Part shown: one piece after another, positions 42,630-52,954 of the stretch
How positions within the stretch are numbered: the stretch's first letter is position 1
Layout of the letters: every line of letters starts with the position of its first letter
Source of the DNA: Vreelandella jeotgali Hwa
Lineage (GTDB): Bacteria > Pseudomonadota > Gammaproteobacteria > Pseudomonadales > Halomonadaceae
Assembly: GCF_000334215.1 (NCBI RefSeq)
Contig: NZ_AMQY01000014.1
Span: forward strand, 124,001-188,000
Direction: 5' to 3'
DNA: 64,000 bases
Position numbers and translations under genes: made by a program
The notes under the pieces: model-generated
Database searches by the model: none
What the model was told of the DNA's origin: nothing
What the model saw: only the letters and a program-made list of their open reading frames with translations

Positions 42630-43886
42630 GTGACCGTTCCTGCCCGTTCCACCCCTCAGTCCGCGTCCGACGCCACCACCCTGAGCGATCTGGCCCGGAT
42701 GCCGGACGCCCGGGGGCACTTCGGCCCCTACGGCGGCCGCTTCGTGTCGGAAACGCTGAGCTTTGCCCTGGAAGACCTGGAAACCACCTACGCCGAGCTG
42801 CGTGATGACCCGGCCTTCCAGGCGGAGTTTGACCGTGACCTGGCGCAATACGTCGGCCGGCCGTCGCCGCTGTACCACGCCGAGCGCTGGTCGCAGGCGC
42901 TGGGCGGCGCGCAGATCTGGCTCAAGCGTGAAGACCTGAACCACACCGGTGCGCACAAGGTCAACAACACCATCGGTCAGGCGCTGCTGGCGCGGAAAAC
43001 CGGCAAACCCCGGGTGATCGCCGAGACCGGCGCCGGCCAGCACGGCGTGGCTACCGCCACGGTGGCCGCTCGGCTGGGGCTGGAGTGCGATGTCTACATG
43101 GGCGCCACCGACGTGGAGCGCCAGAAGCTCAACGTCTATCGCATGCGCCTGCTGGGCGCCCGGGTGATTCCGGTCACGTCCGGGACGCAAACGCTGAAAG
43201 ACGCCATGAACGAGGCGCTGCGCGACTGGGTAACCAACGTTGACAACACCTTCTACATCATTGGCACCGTCGCCGGGCCGCACCCCTATCCGCTGTTGGT
43301 GCGCGACTTCAATGCGGTGGTAGGGCGCGAAGCCCGCCGGCAGTCGCTGGAGCATATCGGTCAGCTCCCCGATGCACTGGTCGCCTGCGTGGGCGGCGGC
43401 TCCAACGCCCTGGGGCTGTTCTATCCGTTTGTGGAAGACGCGGGCGTTGCCATGTACGGCGTGGAAGCCGGCGGCGACGGCGTGGATACCGGCCGCCACG
43501 CCGCGCCGCTGTCGTCCGGCGCGCCGCGCGGCGTGCTCCACGGCAACCGCACCTATCTGATGTCCGACGAGGCCGGCCAGGTGGCGGACACCCACTCGAT
43601 TTCCGCCGGCCTGGATTATCCCGGCGTCGGCCCCGAGCATGCGCTGTGGAAAGACGCCGGCCGGGTCAACTACGTGGCCGCCAACGACGACGCCGTGCTG
43701 GAAGCCTTCCGCGAACTGACGCACATGGAAGGCATCATGCCGGCGCTTGAGTCCGCCCATGCGCTGGCCCACGCCAGGGTGCTGGCGCCCACCATGCGTC
43801 CGGATCAGCATATTGTGGTTAACCTTTCCGGACGCGGCGACAAGGACATCATGACGGTGGCCAGGCTCGACGGTATTGAATTTTAA
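42630..43886 (+). CDS. trpB: Tryptophan synthase beta chain
   Basis: PLP enzyme joining indole and serine. The 418-residue protein starts at a GTG with GAGGTAA upstream. The PLP lysine is in [10 protein letters not shown] and the phosphate-binding loop in GGGSNALG near 255; the family blocks [12 protein letters not shown] and [12 protein letters not shown] are present. The N-terminus is about 20 residues longer than E. coli TrpB. A 37-bp spacer leads to trpA. Confidence 0.96.
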   Translation: MTVPARSTPQSASDATTLSDLARMPDARGHFGPYGGRFVSETLSFALEDLETTYAELRDDPAFQAEFDRDLAQYVGRPSPLYHAERWSQALGGAQIWLKREDLNHTGAHKVNNTIGQALLARKTGKPRVIAETGAGQHGVATATVAARLGLECDVYMGATDVERQKLNVYRMRLLGARVIPVTSGTQTLKDAMNEALRDWVTNVDNTFYIIGTVAGPHPYPLLVRDFNAVVGREARRQSLEHIGQLPDALVACVGGGSNALGLFYPFVEDAGVAMYGVEAGGDGVDTGRHAAPLSSGAPRGVLHGNRTYLMSDEAGQVADTHSISAGLDYPGVGPEHALWKDAGRVNYVAANDDAVLEAFRELTHMEGIMPALESAHALAHARVLAPTMRPDQHIVVNLSGRGDKDIMTVARLDGIEF

Positions 43887-43923
43887 GAGTCTGTTGTCAA
43901 CGATCCGACTGTAAAGGATAGCC

Positions 43924-44733
43924 ATGAATCGCATCGACCAACGCTTCGGCGAACTCAAGCAGCAGGGCCGCCGGGCGCTGATTCCCTTTATTACTGCCGG
44001 CGATCCCGCACCGGATTACACCGTGGGCTTCATGCACGCGCTGGTGGAAGCCGGTGCCGATGTCATCGAGCTGGGCGTGCCGTTTTCCGACCCCATGGCC
44101 GACGGCCCGGTGATCCAGCAGGCCTGCGAGCGCGCGCTCAAGGCCGGAACCCGACTGGTTGACCTCTTCGACATGGTCGCCGAATTTCGCCGCACCGACA
44201 GCGTCACGCCGGTGGTGCTGATGGGTTATCTCAATCCGGTGGAACGTATCGGCTACCGCGCCTTCGCCGAACAGGCCGCGCAGGCGGGGGTCGACGGCGT
44301 GCTTTCCGTGGATATGCCGCCGGAAGAAGCCGACGAGCTGGCGCCGCTGCTCAAGCAAAACAACGTGGCAGCGATTTTTCTGGTCGCGCCCACTACGTCC
44401 CGGGAGCGCGCCGAGACGATCTGCGCCAGCGGCGACGGCTATCTCTACTACGTTTCGTTGAAGGGGGTGACCGGCTCGGCCACGCTCAACGCCGACGACG
44501 TTGCCGAGCACCTGGCGCCGCTACGCGAGCTGACCGACCTGCCGCTGTGCGTGGGCTTCGGTATCCGCGATGGCGCGACCGCCGCCAACGTCGCCAGGGT
44601 GGCGGACGGCGTGATTGTCGGCAGCGCGCTGGTCAATCGTATCGCCGACAATACCGCCACCCCCGAGGCCATTCCCGGCGAGCTGAAGCAGGTGCTGGGC
44701 GATATGCGCCGCGCCATGGATGCGCCCCGCTAG
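43924..44733 (+). CDS. trpA: Tryptophan synthase alpha chain
   Basis: Cleaves indole-3-glycerol phosphate to indole, which passes to TrpB. The 269-residue TIM-barrel protein has the catalytic Glu in [17 protein letters not shown] near 48-65 and Asp near 61, and the block VGFGIRDG with GVIVGSALV for phosphate binding. It follows trpB closely and precedes accD, the order found in Pseudomonas relatives. TrpC/D/E are not in this window. Confidence 0.96.
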   Translation: MNRIDQRFGELKQQGRRALIPFITAGDPAPDYTVGFMHALVEAGADVIELGVPFSDPMADGPVIQQACERALKAGTRLVDLFDMVAEFRRTDSVTPVVLMGYLNPVERIGYRAFAEQAAQAGVDGVLSVDMPPEEADELAPLLKQNNVAAIFLVAPTTSRERAETICASGDGYLYYVSLKGVTGSATLNADDVAEHLAPLRELTDLPLCVGFGIRDGATAANVARVADGVIVGSALVNRIADNTATPEAIPGELKQVLGDMRRAMDAPR

Positions 44734-44802
44734 TATCCTTTTCATCTGTCCACCCAGGCTCGGCTGCGCCGGGCGTTAACGTATAACGGAAGCCTTTTTG
44801 AT

Positions 44803-45903
44803 ATGAGCTGGCTAGATAAAATTGCTCCCATGGGTCGAATCCAGCGCAAGGACCGCCGTGCCAGCGTGCCTGACGGCCTCTGGCGCAAGTGCCCCAGGTG
44901 CGAGTCGGTGCTGTACCTGCCCGAGCTGGAGAAGCTCCAGAGCGTTTGCCCCAAGTGCGATCACCATCTGCGCCTGACGGCGCGCAAGCGCCTGGACTGG
45001 TTTCTGGACAGCGGCGAGCGCGAGGAAATTGCCGCCGAGGTGGAGCCGGTCGACCGGCTGAAGTTCCGGGACAGCAAAAAGTACAAGGACCGCCTGGCCG
45101 CCGCGCAGAAATCCACCGGCGAAAAGGATGCCCTGGTTGCCATGCGCGGCCATCTGGACGGTCTGGCGGTCATCGCCGTGTCGTTTGAGTTTACCTACAT
45201 GGGCGGCTCCATGGGCGCGGTCGTGGGTGAGCGATTCGTGCGCGCAGCGACCCTGGCTCGCGAAGAAGGCCTGCCGCTGATCTGCTTTGCCGCCTCCGGC
45301 GGGGCGCGGATGCAGGAAGCGCTGTTTTCGCTGATGCAAATGGCCAAGACTTCCGCGGCGCTGGAGCGCCTCAAGGAAGAAGGCGTGCCGTATGTGTCCG
45401 TCCTCACGGACCCGGTTTTCGGCGGCGTGTCGGCATCGCTGGCGATGCTCGGCGACCTCAACCTGGCCGAGCCCAACGCGCTGATCGGCTTTGCCGGCCC
45501 GCGGGTTATCGAACAGACCGTGCGCGAAACCCTGCCGGAAGGCTTTCAACGCAGCGAATTCCTGCTGGAGCACGGCGCGGTCGACATGATCGTTCACCGC
45601 CACGATATGCGCACCCGCCTGGCCGCTCTCCTACGCAAGCTGACGGGCCAGCAGCCCACGGACAAGGCCACCCCCGTTGACGACGAGGCAACCGAGCCCG
45701 AGCCTCGGCCGGTGGCCGACGACTCCGATGCAGGCGCGGAAACCGCGTCCGGCGAAGCCGACGAGCCGGCAGCGACCGAGGCGCCTGGCGACGACACCGA
45801 TGCCGACAAGGCACCCGCCGACGAGGCGCAGGGCGCGGGCGACACCGCGGCCACCGACGCTGACGATAGCGCCGATACGGACGACAAGTCCCGCGATGCC
45901 TGA
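44803..45903 (+). CDS. accD: Acetyl-CoA carboxylase carboxyltransferase beta subunit
   Basis: Beta half of the carboxyltransferase that starts fatty-acid synthesis. It has the N-terminal Cys4 zinc ribbon ([16 protein letters not shown] and VCPKCDHHL, residues about 28-50) and the crotonase-like domain with [21 protein letters not shown] and [12 protein letters not shown]. At 366 residues it is longer than E. coli AccD (304) because of a very acidic, low-complexity tail from about residue 288. The folC start lies inside its last codons. Confidence 0.95.
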   Translation: MSWLDKIAPMGRIQRKDRRASVPDGLWRKCPRCESVLYLPELEKLQSVCPKCDHHLRLTARKRLDWFLDSGEREEIAAEVEPVDRLKFRDSKKYKDRLAAAQKSTGEKDALVAMRGHLDGLAVIAVSFEFTYMGGSMGAVVGERFVRAATLAREEGLPLICFAASGGARMQEALFSLMQMAKTSAALERLKEEGVPYVSVLTDPVFGGVSASLAMLGDLNLAEPNALIGFAGPRVIEQTVRETLPEGFQRSEFLLEHGAVDMIVHRHDMRTRLAALLRKLTGQQPTDKATPVDDEATEPEPRPVADDSDAGAETASGEADEPAATEAPGDDTDADKAPADEAQGAGDTAATDADDSADTDDKSRDA

Positions 45904-47200
45904 GGCAACGCCCGGTCACGCCCTGTCTGCCTGGCTGGCGCACTGGGAGCAGCTGCATCCGGTGGGTATCGACATGGGGCTCGAGCGCGTACGCGACGTG
46001 GCGGCGCGCATGGGGCTGGTACACCGGGGCCGTCTGACGGGGGCCGATGCAGGCTCAGCGCCGCAGGTTGTTACCGTGGCGGGCACCAACGGCAAGGGCT
46101 CCACCGTGGCGCTGCTGGAAAGCCTCGCGCTGGCCCACGGCCGGCGCGTGGGCACCTACACGTCGCCACATCTGGTGCGCTACAACGAGCGGGTCAGCGT
46201 TGACGGCGAGCCGGCCAGCGACGCGCTTCTGGTGGCGGGGTTCGAGCAGGTCGAGCAGGCCCGCCGGCGGTTCCCCGAGGTGACGCTGACCTATTTCGAG
46301 GCCGGAACGCTCTGCGCCCTCTGGTGCCTGAGGCACGCCGATGTCGACATGATGGTACTCGAAGTCGGCCTGGGCGGCCGGCTGGACGCGGTGAACATCA
46401 TCGACGCCGATGTCGCGGTGGTCACCACTATTGCCCGGGATCATGCCGGCTTTCTGGGTAGCGATATCGAACAGATCGGACGCGAAAAGGCCGGTATTTT
46501 CCGCGCCGGGCGCCCGGCGGTGCTGGGTAGCGACGCTCTACCGCCAAGCGTCGAGGAAACCGCTGTCGAACGCCCGGCGCCGCTGTACGCCCTGGGCAGG
46601 GCCTTTTCGCGTACGCCGCCGGCTTCCGGCGGCTGGACGTTTCACCGCCACGGGGCGCCTTCGCTGACGGCGTTGCCCGACCCCGGCTTGCCGCTGGACA
46701 ACGCCGCCACGGCGATTCAGGCGTTAGCGCTTGCCGGTGTCACGCCGGCGTACGATGCGGTCGTAGCGGGGCTTTCACGGGTCAGCCTGCCGGGACGCAT
46801 GCAGTGGCGTGGCCAGTGGTGTTTTGACGTGGCCCATAACCCTCACGCAGCGGCCCACGTTGCCGAACGACTGCGCTCGCTGCCGCCGGGCGGAAAGCGT
46901 TGGTGCGTATTGGGGATGCTCGGCGACAAGGATGCCGGCGGCGTTATCGATGCGCTGGCGCCGGCTATCAGTGACTGGGTGTGCGTCAGCCTTGACGGTC
47001 CCCGGGGGTGCGATGCACGGGCACTGGCGGAGGTCGTCGCCGACCGCAGCGGCCGGGTACGCCACTGCGCCGCCACGCCCCGGGCCGGCGCCGAATGGCT
47101 GGAAACGCAGCTGGCGGCGGCGGATCGCGTGCTGGTGGCCGGCTCGTTTTTCACCGTGGGCGCGCTGCTGGGCGTGGCGGACACCGACGATGACGTCTGA
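45896..47200 (+). CDS. folC: Folylpolyglutamate/dihydrofolate synthase
   Basis: Adds glutamates to folates and makes dihydrofolate from dihydropteroate. The ATG at 45896 overlaps the end of accD by eight bases and gives 434 residues. The ATP-binding [15 protein letters not shown] is near 60-74 and the Mur-ligase-like features [13 protein letters not shown] and [13 protein letters not shown] follow. An upstream in-frame open stretch lies in the accD tail and is not coding for FolC. Neighbours accD, SPOR protein and cvpA are the usual ones. Confidence 0.95.
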   Translation: MPEATPGHALSAWLAHWEQLHPVGIDMGLERVRDVAARMGLVHRGRLTGADAGSAPQVVTVAGTNGKGSTVALLESLALAHGRRVGTYTSPHLVRYNERVSVDGEPASDALLVAGFEQVEQARRRFPEVTLTYFEAGTLCALWCLRHADVDMMVLEVGLGGRLDAVNIIDADVAVVTTIARDHAGFLGSDIEQIGREKAGIFRAGRPAVLGSDALPPSVEETAVERPAPLYALGRAFSRTPPASGGWTFHRHGAPSLTALPDPGLPLDNAATAIQALALAGVTPAYDAVVAGLSRVSLPGRMQWRGQWCFDVAHNPHAAAHVAERLRSLPPGGKRWCVLGMLGDKDAGGVIDALAPAISDWVCVSLDGPRGCDARALAEVVADRSGRVRHCAATPRAGAEWLETQLAAADRVLVAGSFFTVGALLGVADTDDDV

Positions 47201-47223
47201 GCCCCGTGCAGATGGCGGCCTCG

Positions 47224-47257
47224 AGCGGATAACGGCCTTCAGCGGATAAAGGAATTG
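47224..47257. repeat. 17-bp spaced AGCGGATAA pair before the SPOR gene
   Basis: AGCGGATAA at 47224-47232 and 47241-47249, 17 bp apart; the second runs into AAAGGAATT before the SPOR gene at 47263. Confidence 0.6.
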
Positions 47258-47262
47258 CACAG

Positions 47263-48039
47263 ATGAAGTACGGTAAAACCGAGCGCATCAGCGGTGTCGT
47301 CATCCTTCTGGCGCTGGCGGCGATTCTGATTCCCTGGCTGATGAGCGAACCGGCACCCCGCGATGAGCCGCCGCAACCCTCGTTCACCATCGAGGAGCCC
47401 GTGGACGTCGAGCGCCACGACGTGGCGGTTCCGGAAAAGCCCGAGTCGGTTAAAGCGACCCGGGCCGCTGACGACGACGCAACTGCCGACAGCGCGGTGA
47501 ATGTTGACGGCGACGAAGCGGAAACGGTTATCGACACCGCGCCGATCGAAAGTGCCACCGGGACGGCAGATACAACAGACGATGCAACCGCCGGGGATGA
47601 CGCCGCCGAGGCCGTGCCCGCCTCGCCCGAGCCGGCGGGCAGCGAGAAGGCCACCGATACGGCCGACCGGCAGGACGCCAATCAACAGGCCACTAATCAA
47701 CAGGACGCCGGTCAGCAGCAAGCCGATCAGCAGTCACAAAAGGAAAATGACAGCGACCCGATTGCGGCGCTGATGGAGCAGGGCGACGACATGCCTCGGG
47801 CCGTCGACGGCGGCGACTGGGCCGTCCAGGTGGGCAGTTTCGGCCAGGCGGATAACGCCCGGCGGCTGAAACAGGAACTCGAGGACAAGGGCTTCAGCGT
47901 TTATACCCGCGCTCGGGACAACGATTTGACCACCGTGCTGGTCGGCCCCTTTGCCCGCTCGAAGGACGGCGAGGCGGCCATGTCGCTGATCAAGCAGCGC
48001 GCCAACCAGCAGGGGCTGTTGATCCGTGTGGACGACTGA
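47263..48039 (+). CDS. SPOR-domain membrane protein (DedD-like)
   Basis: Inner-membrane cell-division protein type. The 258-residue sequence has one N-terminal helix (about 8-26), an acidic Pro/Ala and Gln-rich periplasmic linker (NQQ/GQQ-like runs near 145-165), and a C-terminal SPOR domain (about 182-258) with WAVQVGSFGQADNARRL and VLVGPFARSKDGEAA, which binds denuded septal peptidoglycan. Position between folC and cvpA matches dedD in other gammaproteobacteria. Confidence 0.9.
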   Translation: MKYGKTERISGVVILLALAAILIPWLMSEPAPRDEPPQPSFTIEEPVDVERHDVAVPEKPESVKATRAADDDATADSAVNVDGDEAETVIDTAPIESATGTADTTDDATAGDDAAEAVPASPEPAGSEKATDTADRQDANQQATNQQDAGQQQADQQSQKENDSDPIAALMEQGDDMPRAVDGGDWAVQVGSFGQADNARRLKQELEDKGFSVYTRARDNDLTTVLVGPFARSKDGEAAMSLIKQRANQQGLLIRVDD

Positions 48040-48108
48040 CGTATGCACCGCCGGCCCCGGAAGCTGTCCGCTTGACCGAGCCAACACACCAACCCGGGGG
48101 ATCAAGGC

Positions 48109-48657
48109 GTGGCGCTGACCTGGATTGATACGCTGTTTCTCGCCGTCATGGCGCTGTCGATGCTGGCGGGGTTTGTCCGCGGGCTGGTGCGCGAAGCGCT
48201 GGGCCTCGCCGCCTGGATTGTGGCGCTGATGGTGGCGCGGGTGTTGGCCGAGCCCGTGGCGGCGCTGATGGAAGACTGGATCGCCAGCTTCGATGCTCGC
48301 CTGGTGCTGGGCTTTGCGCTGGTCATTTTTGCCGTGATTCTGCTTTGCGGCATTGTCATTCGTGCCCTGCACGCCGCTATCGTCTGGGTAGGCATGGGCT
48401 TTTTGAACCGTCTCGCCGGCGCGGTGTTCGGACTGGCGCGGGGAGCAGCGATTCTGCTGGTGGCCACGGTGCTGCTGACGCTGACGCCGCTGGTAGAGCT
48501 GGATGCCTGGCAACAGGCCACACTGCGGCCGACCTTTGAACAGCTGCGCGGCTGGGCGCTGAAGCAGCTTGACCAGTGGGAGCACGAGCTCCCCTCGGCG
48601 CCGGAGTCGCTGAAAGAGCTGGACCTGCCGGATTTTCGCCTGGATGAGGCCACCTGA
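48109..48657 (+). CDS. cvpA: CvpA-family membrane protein
   Basis: Inner-membrane protein of the CvpA family (colicin V production), 182 residues with four predicted helices. It starts with a GTG preceded by GGGGGA. Family marks are the N-terminal WIDTLFLAVMALSMLAGFVRG and the GFLNRLAGAVFGLARG block. It sits just before purF, as in E. coli; the molecular role is not settled. Confidence 0.9.
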   Translation: MALTWIDTLFLAVMALSMLAGFVRGLVREALGLAAWIVALMVARVLAEPVAALMEDWIASFDARLVLGFALVIFAVILLCGIVIRALHAAIVWVGMGFLNRLAGAVFGLARGAAILLVATVLLTLTPLVELDAWQQATLRPTFEQLRGWALKQLDQWEHELPSAPESLKELDLPDFRLDEAT

Positions 48658-48767
48658 GCGGCCCGGCGGCTTATCCAGGGCCGGCAGCGGGATAGCGGCC
48701 CGCGAGCCACCGCCAACAGTGGCCGGCCTGCGCTACGGCCGGTCGTCATCCCATACGGATTGTCAGG

Positions 48768-48806
48768 CAGCATCGCCTGACAACATCGTGAAACCACGTC
48801 GCCAAA
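48768..48806. repeat. Degenerate 13-bp repeats in the purF leader
   Basis: Three units of 13 bp starting at 48768, 48781 and 48794 share the pattern CANCATCGYSWRA (about nine of 13 positions). They end 17 bp before the purF start at 48823. Weaker than the other arrays. Confidence 0.5.
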
Positions 48807-48822
48807 TAACGAGGTAAACAGC

Positions 48823-50346
48823 ATGTGCGGTATCGTTGGTCTTATGGCCACGCAGGCGGTGAATCAGGCCATTTATGACGCCCTGACCGTGCTTCAGCAT
48901 CGGGGCCAGGACGCCGCCGGGATGATGACCTGGAGCGAAGGGCGCTTTTTCCTGCGCAAAAGCAATGGTCTGGTGCGCGACGTCTTCCATACCCGCCACA
49001 TGGCCAGGCTCAAGGGTCAACTGGGCATCGGGCATGTGCGCTATCCAACGGCGGGGTCGTCCAGCGAGGCCGAGTCCCAGCCGTTTTACGTCAACTCGCC
49101 CTACGGCATTACCCTGGCGCACAACGGCAACCTGACCAACTCGGACCGGCTCAAGCAGGAGCTGTTTTCCACCGATCTGCGCCACATCAACACCAGCTCG
49201 GACTCCGAGGTGCTGCTCAACGTCTTCGCCCACGAGCTGGGCAAGCAGGGCCTGCATCTGGCGCCGGAAGACGTTTTTGACGCCGTACGTCGCGTCCATC
49301 GCCGCTGCAACGGCGGCTACGCGGCGGTCGCTATCATCAACGGCGTGGGCATGGTGGCGTTCCGCGATCCCAACGGCATTCGTCCGGTGGTGTTCGGCAC
49401 GCGCACCGCAGAAGACGGCCGGCAGGAAGTCATGGTGGCGTCGGAATCCGTGGCGCTGGACGTCGGCGGTTTCGAGCTGGAGCGCGATCTGGCGCCGGGC
49501 GAAGCGGTCTTTGTCGACATGGACGGCCAGGTGCATACTCAGGTCTGCGCCGATCGTCCGCAGCTGCGCTCGTGCATTTTCGAGCACGTTTATCTCGCGC
49601 GGCCGGACTCGATTCTCGACGGCGCCTACGTCTACGGCACGCGCATGCACATGGGCCGCAAGCTCGGCGATCGCGTACTCAACGAATGGCCCGATCACGA
49701 TATCGATGTGGTGATTCCGATTCCCGATACCTCGCGCACCTCGGCGCTGGAAATGGCCCAGCACCTGGGGGTGACCTACCGCGAAGGCTTCATGAAGAAC
49801 CGCTATATCGGCCGCACCTTCATCATGCCCGGCCAGACCCAGCGCAAGAAATCCGTGCGTCAGAAGCTCAACGCCATCAACATCGAGTTTCAGGATAAAA
49901 ACGTCATGCTGGTGGATGATTCCATCGTGCGCGGCACTACCTGTCACCAGATCATCCAGATGGCCCGGGATGCCGGCGCGCGCAACGTCTACTTTGCATC
50001 GGCCGCGCCGCCGGTGCGCTATCCCAACGTCTACGGCATCGATATGCCGGCGGCCAGCGAGCTGATTGCCCACGGGCGCAGTGAGGCCGAAGTGGGCGAG
50101 CTGATCGGCGCTGATCGCATCTTCTATCAGGATCTGGAAGATCTCAAGGCCGCCTGCCGCGAGGTGAATCCGGCGTTTGACGGCTTCGACTGCTCGGTAT
50201 TCGACGGCGAATACGTCACCGGCGATATCGACAGCGCCTATCTGGACGCGCTGGAAGCCAGCCGCAACGACGATACCCGCAATACCAGCGCCGGCGATAA
50301 CGCCCTGGTGGGTATGCACAACCAGGACGACGATCTCGATGATTAA
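48823..50346 (+). CDS. purF: Amidophosphoribosyltransferase
   Basis: First committed step of purine synthesis. The 507-residue enzyme starts MCGIVGLM, where Cys2 becomes the N-terminal nucleophile of the glutaminase domain. The phosphoribosyltransferase half has the PRPP loop [13 protein letters not shown] near 363-375. An acidic C-terminal tail is present. It lies in the cvpA-purF-metZ order known from pseudomonads. Confidence 0.97.
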   Translation: MCGIVGLMATQAVNQAIYDALTVLQHRGQDAAGMMTWSEGRFFLRKSNGLVRDVFHTRHMARLKGQLGIGHVRYPTAGSSSEAESQPFYVNSPYGITLAHNGNLTNSDRLKQELFSTDLRHINTSSDSEVLLNVFAHELGKQGLHLAPEDVFDAVRRVHRRCNGGYAAVAIINGVGMVAFRDPNGIRPVVFGTRTAEDGRQEVMVASESVALDVGGFELERDLAPGEAVFVDMDGQVHTQVCADRPQLRSCIFEHVYLARPDSILDGAYVYGTRMHMGRKLGDRVLNEWPDHDIDVVIPIPDTSRTSALEMAQHLGVTYREGFMKNRYIGRTFIMPGQTQRKKSVRQKLNAINIEFQDKNVMLVDDSIVRGTTCHQIIQMARDAGARNVYFASAAPPVRYPNVYGIDMPAASELIAHGRSEAEVGELIGADRIFYQDLEDLKAACREVNPAFDGFDCSVFDGEYVTGDIDSAYLDALEASRNDDTRNTSAGDNALVGMHNQDDDLDD

Positions 50347-50369
50347 CCGCATCCTACCGGAAACCTGTC

Positions 50370-51575
50370 ATGCACGATGATATACCCCAGGATAACGCCC
50401 AGGCGGCGTGGTCGCTGGAGACGCTGGCCATCCGCGCCGGCCACGATCGCGGCCCCGAGCAGGAGCACGCCGAGCCGATTTTTCCGACCTCGAGCTTTGT
50501 CTACGGCAGTGCAGCCGAAGCGGCGCGCAAGTTCAACGGCGACGAGCCGGGCAATATCTATTCGCGCTTTACCAACCCCACGGTGCAGACCTTTGAAAAG
50601 CGTCTGGCCGCCATGGAGGGGGGCGAGCGCTGCGTAGCGACCAGCTCGGGCATGTCGGCGATTCTGTGCACGGCGTTGGCGCTGCTGTCCGCCGGCGATG
50701 AAATCGTCGCCTCGCGCTCGCTGTTCGGCTCCACGGTAAGCCTGCTGGACAAGTATCTGGCTCGCTTCGGCATCGTCACCCGCTACGTCGAGCTGGCCGA
50801 CCTCGACGCCTGGGAAGCGGCCATCACGCCGGCCACCCGGCTGCTGTTTGCCGAAACGCCGTCCAATCCGCTGGCCGAAGTGGCCGATATTGCGGCGCTG
50901 GCCGATATGGCTCGCCGTCATGATGCCTGGCTGGCCATCGACAACTGCTTTCTGACGCCGGTATTGCAGCGCCCGCTGGAACTGGGAGCCGATATCGTCA
51001 TCCATTCGGCCACCAAGTATCTCGACGGTCAGGGCCGGGCCGTTGGCGGCGCGGTGGTCGGCGGCCACGATCTGCTGGAAGGCGTGTTCGGCGCGGTGCG
51101 CACCGCCGGCCCCTGCATGAGCCCGTTCAACGCCTGGATCTTTACCAAGGGGTTGGAGACGCTGGGGTTGCGCATGCGCGCCCAGTGCGAGAATGCCCGG
51201 CAGCTCGCCGTGTGGCTGGCTGACCATTCCGCAGTTGCCAGCGTCCATTACACCGGGCTGGAAAACCACCCGCAGCACGCCCTGGCCGCGCGGCAACAGG
51301 CGGGTTTCGGCGCGGTGCTGGGCTTTACCGTCAAGGGCGGCCAGCAGGGCGCCTGGCAGGTGGTCGACGCTACGCAGCTGATTTCGATTACCGGCAACCT
51401 GGGCGATGTGAAGTCCACCATTACCCATCCGGCGAGCACGACCCACGGGAAGCTATCCGACGAACAGAAAGCCGCCGCGGGTATTACGCCGGGCCTGCTG
51501 CGCGTTTCGGTGGGGCTTGAAGCGCCGGCGGATATTCGCGCGGACCTCGCGCGGGGGCTGGATGCCCTGATCTGA
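50370..51575 (+). CDS. metZ: O-succinylhomoserine sulfhydrylase
   Basis: PLP enzyme making homocysteine directly from O-succinylhomoserine and sulfide. The 401-residue protein has the PLP lysine at about 216 in HSATKYLDGQG, the Cys/Met-metabolism family block TPSNPLAEVADIAAL and the C-terminal RVSVGLEAPADI. The cvpA-purF-metZ position and the sequence without the cystathionine-type insert support MetZ, although MetB/MetY-type relatives are close. Confidence 0.92.
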   Translation: MHDDIPQDNAQAAWSLETLAIRAGHDRGPEQEHAEPIFPTSSFVYGSAAEAARKFNGDEPGNIYSRFTNPTVQTFEKRLAAMEGGERCVATSSGMSAILCTALALLSAGDEIVASRSLFGSTVSLLDKYLARFGIVTRYVELADLDAWEAAITPATRLLFAETPSNPLAEVADIAALADMARRHDAWLAIDNCFLTPVLQRPLELGADIVIHSATKYLDGQGRAVGGAVVGGHDLLEGVFGAVRTAGPCMSPFNAWIFTKGLETLGLRMRAQCENARQLAVWLADHSAVASVHYTGLENHPQHALAARQQAGFGAVLGFTVKGGQQGAWQVVDATQLISITGNLGDVKSTITHPASTTHGKLSDEQKAAAGITPGLLRVSVGLEAPADIRADLARGLDALI

Positions 51576-51671
51576 AAGGGCGACCGGAGCAGTCTGATGC
51601 GCTCCGAGTTGACGCGCCCCGGCTGAGGCACAATCAACGGTAGTCGACAACAGGCCGTAAAGGAGACTTTC

Positions 51672-52241
51672 ATGTGGCGCAATACGCCCGGCGGCTGGGG
51701 ATGGATCAGCATTGCGCTGCACTGGTTGAGCGCGCTGGCCGTGGTTGGCCTCTTTGTCCTGGGCTGGTGGATGACCGGGCTGGGTTACTACGACGCCTGG
51801 TATAATCAGGGGCCCTGGGTACACCGCTCGGCGGGCGCCATACTGCTGTTGGCCACCGTGGCCCGGCTGCTGTGGCGGTTTTTCCAGCCCGCGCCCCGTG
51901 CCGAAGGCAGCCGCTTTGAAGCCGCTGCGGCGCATGCCGGGCATCTGCTGCTGTATGTATTGCTTTTGGTGGCGCTGGTCAGCGGCTACCTGATCACAAC
52001 CGCCAGGGGCAGCGGCGTCAGCGTTTTTGGCTGGTTTGAGCTGCCGGCGACGCTATCCGGCTACGACAATCAGGCGGAGATTGCCGGAACCATTCACTGG
52101 TATAGCGCTCTCATGCTACTGGTGCTGGCGGGCGGTCACGGCCTGATAGCATTGAAGCATCACTGGCTCGACAAGCGCCGGACGCTGTTACGCATGCTTC
52201 GCGCCGGCGACGCCGCACACCATGACGCCGGACCCCATTAA
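51672..52241 (+). CDS. Cytochrome b561
   Basis: Small membrane haem b protein of 189 residues with four helices. Candidate haem ligand histidines are in IALHWLSA, WVHRSAG, GTIHWYSAL and GGHGLIALKHHWLDKR. It is followed 29 bp later by a YceI-family gene; the b561/YceI pair is common and may handle quinone or isoprenoid electron transfer or transport. Confidence 0.9.
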   Translation: MWRNTPGGWGWISIALHWLSALAVVGLFVLGWWMTGLGYYDAWYNQGPWVHRSAGAILLLATVARLLWRFFQPAPRAEGSRFEAAAAHAGHLLLYVLLLVALVSGYLITTARGSGVSVFGWFELPATLSGYDNQAEIAGTIHWYSALMLLVLAGGHGLIALKHHWLDKRRTLLRMLRAGDAAHHDAGPH

Positions 52242-52270
52242 AACGGGTTACCTCTTCAAGGAGAAACAGG

Positions 52271-52867
52271 ATGTCGACAGTCAATACGCTCAGGAAGACC
52301 GCCACCGCGGCGGCCGTTGCCGCAGCGCTGCTGCCGTTCACCCAGGCCCAGGCCGCTACCTATACGGTCGATACCGAGGGGCAGCACGCGTTTGTGCAGT
52401 TCAGAATCAGCCATCTGGGCTATTCCTATATTCTCGGCAACTTTGAAGACTTCAGCGGCGAATTCGACTACGATCCGGAAAATCCCGGGGCGTCATCGGT
52501 TGAGTTCGAGGTTGACGTTGCCAGCCTCAACTCCAACCACGCCGAGCGCGACCGCCACATCCTCAGCGACGACTTTCTCGATGCCGACGCCTATCCCGCG
52601 GCGACGTTTGCATCCACCGGCTTTGAGTCGACCGGCGAGGATCAGGGCATCGTCACCGGCGAGCTGACGCTGCACGGCGAAACCCGGACGATTGACATGC
52701 CGGTTACCCTGATCGGCGAGGGCGATGATCCCTGGGGTGGCTACCGCGCCGGCTTTGAAGGTAGCACTACGCTGGCGCCGGGCGATTTTGGCGTGGATAT
52801 GCAGGATTTCCCCGAGCCCATGCGCGAGCTGGAGCTTTACGTCACCTTCGAAGGCATTCGTCAGTAA
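52271..52867 (+). CDS. YceI-family periplasmic protein
   Basis: Lipid-binding lipocalin-like periplasmic protein, 198 residues, with a signal peptide ending near TQAQA (about residue 29) and the family blocks TYTVDTEGQHAFVQFRISHLG and LTLHGETRTIDMPV. AAGGAG precedes the ATG. It pairs with the cytochrome b561 gene; related proteins bind isoprenoids or respond to osmotic and pH stress. A terminator follows. Confidence 0.92.
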   Translation: MSTVNTLRKTATAAAVAAALLPFTQAQAATYTVDTEGQHAFVQFRISHLGYSYILGNFEDFSGEFDYDPENPGASSVEFEVDVASLNSNHAERDRHILSDDFLDADAYPAATFASTGFESTGEDQGIVTGELTLHGETRTIDMPVTLIGEGDDPWGGYRAGFEGSTTLAPGDFGVDMQDFPEPMRELELYVTFEGIRQ

Positions 52868-52881
52868 CAGGGTCTGCCAGC

Positions 52882-52918
52882 GAAAGCGCCACCGCCTTGC
52901 CCAGGGCGGTGGCGCTTT
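52882..52918 (+). terminator. Rho-independent terminator after YceI gene
   Basis: A perfect GC-rich stem (AAAGCGCCACCGCC with GGCGGTGGCGCTTT) around a seven-base loop with four T. Confidence 0.9.
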
Positions 52919-52954
52919 TACGTTGGGGCCACGGTTTTCCACCGGGAGAGATTC

